10,611 nt of DNA from Saprospiraceae bacterium. Its GTDB lineage: Bacteria > Bacteroidota > Bacteroidia > Chitinophagales > Saprospiraceae. The stretch lies in the NCBI GenBank assembly GCA_007125435.1, contig SLDF01000395.1:1-10611 (forward strand), in the 5' to 3' direction. Shown here piece after piece: positions 6,979 to 10,611 of this stretch (position 1 is its first letter; each line of letters opens with the position of its first letter). The translations under genes and the position numbers were made by a program. The notes under the pieces were generated by a model. It was not told the DNA's origin, made no database searches, and worked only from the letters and a program-made list of their open reading frames with translations.

Positions 6979-8232
6979 TTAACCAACGGACACCCACTGC
7001 ATCAGCAATGCACAGATAATGGCGCCATATGTGCCTAATGCATAGCCTAGAACTGCCATTAGGACCCCTACCGGGGCTAATGCCGGACTAAAGGCCGATG
7101 CCACAATTGGGGCAGATGCCGCCCCTCCTACATTGGCCTGACTACCTACGGCTACGAAGAAGAAAGGTGCTTTTATCCTCCAGGCTACTAACAGCAATAT
7201 GGCGACATGGGCCAACATCCATAACAAGCCCACTGCAAATAACCCCAGATTATCAAATACATCGCGGAGATTCATCTGCATGCCGATAGTAGCGACCAAT
7301 ATATATATGTATACAGAGCCCCACTTGGATGCGCCTATGCCTTCGAGCTTCTTAGCCTTAGTTGCTGATAATACCATACCTATCGTCGTGGAGATAACGA
7401 TCAACCAAAAAAAGCTTGAAGCCAGAGAGTTTAGTCTCATCTTCTCCAGCCATTCCATTCGTCCCTGCATCCAGGGCGTGATCACGTCAGCCCCAAAATG
7501 AGCAACAGCCACGCCACCAAAGGCCACAGCCATCAAAATGAACAAATCTGTCGTTGTCGCATGGCGCTGCACTGAAGCCCTGTAGTCCTCTACCCTCTTC
7601 CTGAGGTCATCTATGGCAGAACTATCTGCCTTTAGCCAGCGATCTACAGTCTTGCCTATGTTTGCACCATAGAGTAAGACCCCCATCCAGATGTTGGCCA
7701 CGATCACATCGACGACGATCATGGATGCAAATATTTTATCGGATACATTAAATATCTCCTTCATCGCAGTCTGGTTAGCTCCGCCTCCGATCCAGCTGCC
7801 TGCTATTGTCGACAACCCACGCCACAGCTCATCGGCATCCGCTGATATCAAGCCCGGTGCCACTTTCAACACAAATAATAATGCAATCGGCCCACCTATC
7901 ACTATACTCAATGTCGCCACCCCAAACATGATCAAGGCCTTAGGCCCTAGCCGTAGAATGCCTTTAAAGTCAATTGATATACACAGTAAGACCAAACTGG
8001 CAGGCAGTAAATACCTCGACGCCACAAAGTACAACTCCGAAACACTACCCGATATCAACCCAAGCGGATAGCGCAATAATGCAGGAATAAAATAACATAA
8101 TAGCAAGGGCGGAAAGAAACGATAAAACTTCTTAAAGTATGGGTTATCTAAGCTCGCTGTGTGAAAGATCAGTGCCAAAACACTCAGTAATATCCCCAGC
8201 ACAATGGCATCATTGACAAAAAAAGGCTCCAT
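6979..8232 (-). CDS. DUF819 family multi-pass membrane protein
   Basis: A 417-residue inner-membrane protein with about ten hydrophobic segments, for example near 8-24, 40-57, 72-87, 99-123, 168-190, 229-247, 272-290, 306-320, 330-352 and 384-412. Between the halves is a charged cytoplasmic linker (about 192-228). Two Gly-rich segments sit at matching places in each half: WIGGGANQTAM at 147-157 and GSQANVGGAASAP at 363-375. This suggests an inverted-repeat transporter architecture with re-entrant loops. I recognise the DUF819 (YjcL-like) family, whose substrate is unknown. Length is normal and the first ATG places the first helix right after MEPFFVND. The gene diverges from the guanine deaminase-type gene across 177 bp, which may mean shared control. 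A purine-related substrate is possible but pure inference. Confidence 0.88.
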   Translation of the reverse strand: MEPFFVNDAIVLGILLSVLALIFHTASLDNPYFKKFYRFFPPLLLCYFIPALLRYPLGLISGSVSELYFVASRYLLPASLVLLCISIDFKGILRLGPKALIMFGVATLSIVIGGPIALLFVLKVAPGLISADADELWRGLSTIAGSWIGGGANQTAMKEIFNVSDKIFASMIVVDVIVANIWMGVLLYGANIGKTVDRWLKADSSAIDDLRKRVEDYRASVQRHATTTDLFILMAVAFGGVAVAHFGADVITPWMQGRMEWLEKMRLNSLASSFFWLIVISTTIGMVLSATKAKKLEGIGASKWGSVYIYILVATIGMQMNLRDVFDNLGLFAVGLLWMLAHVAILLLVAWRIKAPFFFVAVGSQANVGGAASAPIVASAFSPALAPVGVLMAVLGYALGTYGAIICALLMQWVSVG

Positions 8233-8301
8233 ACGCTATACACTTGCTTTGTTTCAAAAGTCGCTAATATAGACATTGTCTGCAAAATAAGCGTAGATCT
8301 A

Positions 8302-8327
8302 GCACAGTACTCAGCTGTGCAAATTTA
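8302..8327 (-). promoter_or_regulatory. Inverted repeat and candidate -7 element upstream of DUF819
   Basis: GCACAG (8302-8307) and CTGTGC (8315-8320) form perfect 6-bp arms. Adjoining it, TAAATTTG on the minus strand (8320-8327) fits the -7 consensus TAnnTTTG, but no TTG lies 17-23 nt upstream. An inverted repeat at the expected start site of the DUF819 transcript could be an operator. Confidence 0.3.
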
Positions 8328-8352
8328 CTTTTACATACAGCGATCACTCCGA

Positions 8353-8386
8353 TTGTCATATTATTATAAATATCGTCATATATTAG
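8353..8386 (+). promoter_or_regulatory. Candidate promoter of the deaminase gene
   Basis: TTG (8353-8355) and TATATTAG (8379-8386, 7 of 8 consensus positions) are 23 nt apart, giving a start near 8393 and a leader of under 20 nt. GTCATAT is repeated at 8355-8361 and 8375-8381, two helical turns apart, which could hold a regulator dimer. The spacing is at the upper limit, so support is weak. Confidence 0.3.
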
Positions 8387-8409
8387 CCGAGTATAAATAT
8401 TAAAATACA

Positions 8410-8883
8410 ATGGATCAACATCGAAAATTCATGAAGGAGGCCATCAGTCTGGCCAGACAAGGGATGGAGAATGGAGAAGGCGGCCCTTTTGGCGCCATCG
8501 TAGTGAAAGACGGCGTCATCATCGGCAGAGGCAACAATAAGGTCCTTCAGTCCAATGACCCCACCGCCCATGCAGAGGTCGTCGCCATTAGAGATGCCTG
8601 CAATACCCTTGGCCACTTCCAGCTGGATGATTGTATCCTGTACACGAGTTGCGAGCCTTGTCCTATGTGTCTGGGAGCCATCTACTGGGCCCGGCCCAAA
8701 GTCTTCTACTACGCCTGCACGCGAGAAGATGCCGCTGAGATAGGCTTTGATGACGATTTTATCTACAAGGAAATTTCGCATGATCCTGCTGACCGCAGCA
8801 TTCCTGCCCGGAATCTCATGAGAGAAGAAGGTCTGAGCAATTTCCAATTGTGGTCAGCTAAATCCAATAAGACCTTATACTGA
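8410..8883 (+). CDS. guaD: Guanine deaminase-type nucleoside/base deaminase (cytidine deaminase fold)
   Basis: A 157-residue cytosolic zinc hydrolase that probably deaminates guanine to xanthine with release of ammonia, in purine salvage or catabolism. The zinc site is HAEV (His54, catalytic Glu56) and PCPMC (Cys84, Cys87), one residue offset from B. subtilis GuaD as I recall it. Long stretches resemble that enzyme: GGPFGA near 24-29, SNDPTAHAEV, LDDCILYTSCEPCPMCLGAI, and GFDDDFIYKEI near 112-122 with an Asp in the substrate-binding region. The C-terminal Tyr157 matches the terminal Tyr of the domain-swapped B. subtilis dimer. The main alternative is TadA-type tRNA adenosine deaminase, but the FIYKEI segment and C-terminal tail favour GuaD. 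The ATG at 8410 is preceded by an A-rich stretch and no Shine-Dalgarno sequence. Confidence 0.87.
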   Translation: MDQHRKFMKEAISLARQGMENGEGGPFGAIVVKDGVIIGRGNNKVLQSNDPTAHAEVVAIRDACNTLGHFQLDDCILYTSCEPCPMCLGAIYWARPKVFYYACTREDAAEIGFDDDFIYKEISHDPADRSIPARNLMREEGLSNFQLWSAKSNKTLY

Positions 8884-8904
8884 CAGTAGGCTCCCTCTTG
8901 GCAT

Positions 8905-8952
8905 CACTAGTGCATAGTTGAGTTGCCTTACTATGTTATTATTTTGATTTTT
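8905..8952 (+). terminator. Weak intrinsic terminator after the deaminase gene
   Basis: CATAGT (8913-8918) pairs with ACTATG (8930-8935) across an 11-nt loop, and a T-rich stretch follows (8936-8952). An 8-bp palindrome CACTAGTG (8905-8912) abuts the left arm. It lies about 30 bp after the stop. The stem is AT-rich and the loop long, so efficiency is doubtful. Confidence 0.4.
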
Positions 8953-8955
8953 TCA

Positions 8956-9090
8956 TCCTTGGGCATCACCCCCCTCCTTACGTCGCGGGGTCGCTACGTT
9001 GCAGGGCTCCCTGAACGGTCGGCCTCTGCTCCATTACCATTGCGCAGAGTCTGGCTCCTGGCGTCGCCACCCTTCCACATCGCTGATGCA
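8956..9090. repeat. GC-rich block, possible dispersed intergenic repeat
   Basis: A sharply GC-rich stretch sits within AT-rich flanks and holds many CG, CTCC and GGTCG words. Frames in both directions stay partly open (one plus-strand frame runs 8923-9144), but the translation is Pro, Leu, Arg and Ser-rich with no recognisable domain, as expected of GC-rich noncoding DNA. It resembles, from memory only, multicopy intergenic sequences in other Bacteroidota. Copy number in this genome is unknown. Confidence 0.35.
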
Positions 9091-9331
9091 ATGATACAGA
9101 CTAAACCAAATTATAAAAAACAATTACTTTACGACACTGAATAATAAAATTGCAGACAAAAACAAATCACGTCTTTTTTCTGGGGAATATGATATAAAAA
9201 TTCTACGGATCAATAATTGGATAATCATGCTACAACCCGTTTTTTGATACTAACACTTGAGAAATACATACATGTGACTGATTACATTTAGTTCAGCTAC
9301 CCTTGGTTTTTATTATACAATCTCTTAGCCT

Positions 9332-9361
9332 TTTCTTTTTTACTCCAGGTCAAAAAAGAAA
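9332..9361. terminator. Perfect 10-bp T/A hairpin, possible terminator
   Basis: TTTCTTTTTT (9332-9341) and AAAAAAGAAA (9352-9361) are perfect inverted repeats around a 10-nt loop (ACTCCAGGTC). It lies 35 bp past the stop of the small minus-strand ORF 9397-9540, with another T-run (minus strand) before it. It could terminate that ORF's transcript or be the end of a repeat element. The stem is nearly all A-T. Confidence 0.4.
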
Positions 9362-9396
9362 CAAAAAAACAGTCGCTTTGAATCTGAAGCTAAAAC

Positions 9397-9540
9397 TTAC
9401 ACTTCGCTAATTAATGTTTGATACGCCCTTCCCTTTCTCAAACGTTTACGCATGAAGTCGCCTGAGGGTTTCAAGTTTAATTTTGATAAAATCTCCTCGT
9501 TAATAAGCTTCCGAAAAACCTCCAATAGAAGCTCTGCCAT
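9397..9540 (-). CDS. Possible 47-residue small protein, Lys/Arg-rich
   Basis: An ATG at 9538-9540 opens 47 codons ending in TAA (9397-9399). A GTG two codons upstream (9544-9546) is an alternative start, and an in-frame TAA is at 9559-9561. The first ~20 residues (MAELLLEVFRKLINEEILSK) would make an amphipathic helix. The second half is strongly basic (RKRLRKGRAY) and the end is QTLISEV. There is no signal peptide and no recognised family. The ORF sits between the 10-bp hairpin and the octamer array, so it may be part of a repeated intergenic element rather than a gene with its own role. No promoter matching TAnnTTTG was found upstream. Confidence 0.3.
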   Translation of the reverse strand: MAELLLEVFRKLINEEILSKLNLKPSGDFMRKRLRKGRAYQTLISEV

Positions 9541-9612
9541 AAACACGAGCGCAGCGATTTAATCGTCAGCACAGGACGAGTCTATTCAAAAAATATATCA
9601 AATAACTAGTGA

Positions 9613-9740
9613 CTACTCCTAAGCTTCTATGCTCCTAGGCTCCCAAGCTCCTCAGCTACTCAGCTCCTCAGCTCCTCAGCTCCTGAGCTCCTCAGCTCCT
9701 CAGCTCCTGAGCGCCTCAGCTCCTCAGCGCCTCAGCTCCT
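9613..9740. repeat. Octamer tandem array, consensus CAGCTCCT
   Basis: Sixteen consecutive 8-bp units fill 9613-9740. Units from 9661 on are nearly perfect; the first six are increasingly degenerate toward the left. Variants GAGCTCCT (9685) and GAGCGCCT (9709) create a higher-order 24-bp repeat (9669-9692 and 9693-9716 differ at one base). The G variants also allow small hairpins such as CTGAG-CTC-CTCAG at 9683-9695. On the minus strand the unit reads AGGAGCTG. The array is not in a gene. An 8-bp period is not a multiple of three, so it is unlikely to be coding. Confidence 0.9.
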
Positions 9741-9743
9741 TCA

Positions 9744-9774
9744 GACTTTCCGACCTTTCCGACCTTTCGACCTT
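9744..9774. repeat. Short GACCTTTCC tandem run
   Basis: Four units, GACTTTCC, GACCTTTCC, GACCTTTC and GACCTT, follow the octamer array directly with an 8-9 bp period. It looks like a second, shorter slippage-prone tract. Confidence 0.6.
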
Positions 9775-9847
9775 GTACCTTTTGCAAATTACGCTTTGAA
9801 TATTCATTATCCTGCTCTTCTAAAATGCAAAGAATAAAAAGCCCGGA

Positions 9848-9881
9848 GGGGTGCAAGCGCTGCTTGAGTTTGCAACGCCCC
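9848..9881. repeat. GC-rich inverted repeat upstream of the small lipoprotein gene
   Basis: GGGG-TGCAA (9848-9856) can pair with TTGCA-CCCC (9870-9874 and 9878-9881) across a 3-nt bulge (ACG), with a loop containing AGCGCT. It lies about 75 bp before the lipoprotein start in otherwise AT-rich DNA. It could be a transcript-end hairpin, a leader structure or a dispersed palindromic repeat. Confidence 0.4.
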
Positions 9882-9955
9882 CAGTAAAAGTCCATTTAAA
9901 ACCAACCATTTACCCGCTTTGAACATCTATTATTAGAAAGTCAAAACCTGTCCAT

Positions 9956-10348
9956 ATGAAGAAACTAAGCTTCCTTTTATTACTGATTATCTTTTTAGCC
10001 TGTGAAAAAGAAACCGTTGACCCACATGACCAGGTTAGTATATTAAATGAATGGGAATTAATCTCCACATTCAATCCCTGGACACAAGAGACAACCATCT
10101 TAGCTGATATCGACAGATTGGATGTATACGACTTCAGAGATAATGACTCTTTGTACATCTATGTCAATAATGACCTCGACAAAGTCATGCCCTATATCCT
10201 CAATGAGGTGATTGATGCCGATACCGTCCGCACCCTTCAAATGGGAGAAAACGGCCCATTTGATGCCATAACCCTGACTCATAATACGCTCGTCATTGAT
10301 CAAACACCATACGATGGCTTCCGATTTAACTTTATAAAACGGGATTGA
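9956..10348 (+). CDS. Small lipoprotein, possibly lipocalin-like
   Basis: A 130-residue predicted lipoprotein. MKK is followed by a hydrophobic run LSFLLLLIIFLAC, with the lipidated Cys at 16 and EKET after it, so an envelope location and possible surface display are inferred. The mature part is about 115 residues, acidic and beta-strand-like, opening with LNEWELIST and ending FRFNFIKRD. This layout recalls small lipocalin-like lipoproteins common in Bacteroidota (a W near the start of the barrel), but no diagnostic motif is present and no function can be given. The gene stands alone on the plus strand among intergenic repeats, with no clear TAnnTTTG promoter. The ATG at 9956 is chosen because it precedes the signal peptide. 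Antisense frames here are shadows. Confidence 0.8.
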   Translation: MKKLSFLLLLIIFLACEKETVDPHDQVSILNEWELISTFNPWTQETTILADIDRLDVYDFRDNDSLYIYVNNDLDKVMPYILNEVIDADTVRTLQMGENGPFDAITLTHNTLVIDQTPYDGFRFNFIKRD

Positions 10349-10366
10349 TTACCCTACACCATTCGA

Positions 10367-10405
10367 TCAAGACCAATTCGGTGCTTGAAGATGCCTGTAT
10401 TTTTT
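10367..10405 (+). terminator. Candidate intrinsic terminator after the small lipoprotein gene
   Basis: TCAAGACC (10367-10374) pairs with GGT-CTTGA (10380-10388, one bulged G) around a 5-nt loop, 18 bp past the stop. A run of six T (10400-10405) follows 11 nt later, farther than is usual. Confidence 0.4.
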
Positions 10406-10436
10406 AAAGTTATGGTGGTGGCTCGGTCGAGTTGTT

Positions 10437-10493
10437 TTGTCACCATTTTTGCACCTCCGGCGGCAAAAATAGCGCCAAAACATTTGGTGACAA
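10437..10493. repeat. Nested perfect inverted repeats
   Basis: Outer arms TTGTCACCA (10437-10445) and TGGTGACAA (10485-10493) are perfect 9-bp inverted repeats. Inner arms ATTTTTGC (10445-10452) and GCAAAAAT (10463-10470) are perfect over 8 bp. Together they would form a 57-nt two-tier hairpin with a CTCCGG-containing apical loop. No gene is seen in it. It may be a palindromic repeat element or a very small MITE. Confidence 0.6.
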
Positions 10494-10502
10494 TGCTCTT
10501 TA

Positions 10503-10548
10503 CCCAGAGCTGACGCACTGGGCTATTAATATGTCGCCTCGCTGAGGC
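10503..10548. repeat. Two adjacent stem-loops near the right edge
   Basis: CCCAGAGC (10503-10510) pairs with GCACTGGG (10515-10522) around a TGAC loop with a single A-A mismatch. Then GCCTC (10536-10540) pairs with GAGGC (10544-10548) around a 3-nt loop. Nothing nearby looks coding. The pair resembles a dispersed palindromic intergenic repeat. The rest of 10549-10611 shows nothing recognisable. Confidence 0.5.
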
Positions 10549-10611
10549 TTTGCTTCGCTACTGTGTCATATTTAGAGTAAAAGCTATGCTGCGTTCAAAT
10601 GATATGAGTTC

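Larger units (their letters stand above)
6704..6984. mobile_element. Candidate MITE-like segment bounded by imperfect terminal inverted repeats
   Basis: CTATGCAATAG (6716-6726) and CTATTGCATAG (6961-6971) are perfect 11-bp inverted repeats 234 bp apart. With a single-base indel the match continues outward to 6704 on the left and 6984 on the right, about 20 matches of 23. The right arm runs across the stop codon of the DUF819 gene (6979-6981). The interior has no transposase. It has an ATG-less open frame on the minus strand and a hairpin (GCCCAC 6924-6929, GTGGGC 6945-6950). No clear target-site duplication was found outside the arms. The alternative is a long-range coincidence, or an old repeat of another kind. 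Confidence 0.4.
8884..9955. other. 1.07 kb intergenic tract built of repeat-like blocks
   Basis: No conventional gene is supported here. In order it holds a weak terminator after the deaminase gene, a GC-rich block (8956-9090), AT-rich sequence in which I see nothing (about 9100-9330), a 10-bp hairpin next to a 47-codon minus-strand ORF (9332-9540), an octamer array (9613-9740), a short GACCTTTCC run, and a GC-rich inverted repeat (9848-9881). The sharp changes of composition suggest several independent insertions or repeat families rather than a decayed gene. Confidence 0.6.

Noticed and set aside
7691..8071. Plus-strand 126-codon frame opposite the DUF819 gene
   Set aside because: It is antisense to a clear membrane-protein gene and has no signal, domain or promoter.
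8383..8847. Minus-strand 154-codon open frame opposite the deaminase gene
   Set aside because: The plus-strand frame has the full zinc-site motifs and family-wide similarity; the antisense translation has no recognisable features.
8923..9144. Plus-strand 73-codon ORF after the deaminase gene
   Set aside because: It runs from AT-rich into GC-rich intergenic sequence, its composition follows the local base composition, and no domain is visible. Treated as a noncoding block.
9613..9740. Array of functional ribosome binding sites (AGGAG on the minus strand)
   Set aside because: Bacteroidota rarely use Shine-Dalgarno pairing and no ORF starts follow the units; kept only as a curiosity.
9613..9774. 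CRISPR array
   Set aside because: The units are 8-9 bp and directly adjacent, with no spacers and no cas genes nearby.
9910..10303. Minus-strand frames opposite the small lipoprotein gene
   Set aside because: The plus strand encodes a well-formed lipoprotein signal peptide and a complete ORF; the antisense frames are shadows.

Overview
The window looks like chromosomal DNA of a member of the Bacteroidota, possibly from the Saprospiria or Cytophagia side; this is inferred, and the exact group cannot be fixed from 10.6 kb. The evidence is: two protein families largely confined to that phylum (DUF4290 and DUF4270); a MurA with the Asp-type active-site loop; an isolated starch-synthase N-terminal domain next to DUF4270 and glmS; lipoproteins with acidic residues after the lipidated Cys; no Shine-Dalgarno-like starts; and a promoter of the phylum's -33 TTG / -7 TAnnTTTG type.

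Left and centre (247-6495, minus strand): five genes read right to left. They are a GT5-type domain protein, a DUF4270 lipoprotein, glmS, a DUF4290 protein and murA. The first four are separated by only 30-51 bp and share one strong promoter candidate at 6531-6558. murA follows after 132 bp and may have its own weak promoter. The theme is amino-sugar and cell-envelope supply: GlmS makes glucosamine-6-phosphate, the precursor of UDP-GlcNAc, and MurA commits UDP-GlcNAc to peptidoglycan. The roles of the GT5-like, DUF4270 and DUF4290 proteins are not known from sequence.

Middle (6496-6978): a 483 bp gap holds the operon promoter, an upstream palindrome, and a segment bounded by long imperfect inverted repeats (6704-6726 and 6961-6984). 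The right arm covers the stop codon of the next gene. It may be a MITE-like insertion. It contains an ATG-less open frame.

Right (6979-8883): a DUF819 membrane protein (minus) and a guanine deaminase-type nucleoside deaminase (plus) diverge from a 177 bp region.

Far right (8884-10611): a repeat-rich tract with one small lipoprotein gene (9956-10348). It contains a GC-rich block, a possible 47-residue ORF linked to a 10-bp hairpin, a 15-16 unit octamer array, and several strong inverted repeats. These intergenic elements are the least explained part of the window. No rRNA, tRNA, CRISPR array, transposase or phage gene was seen.
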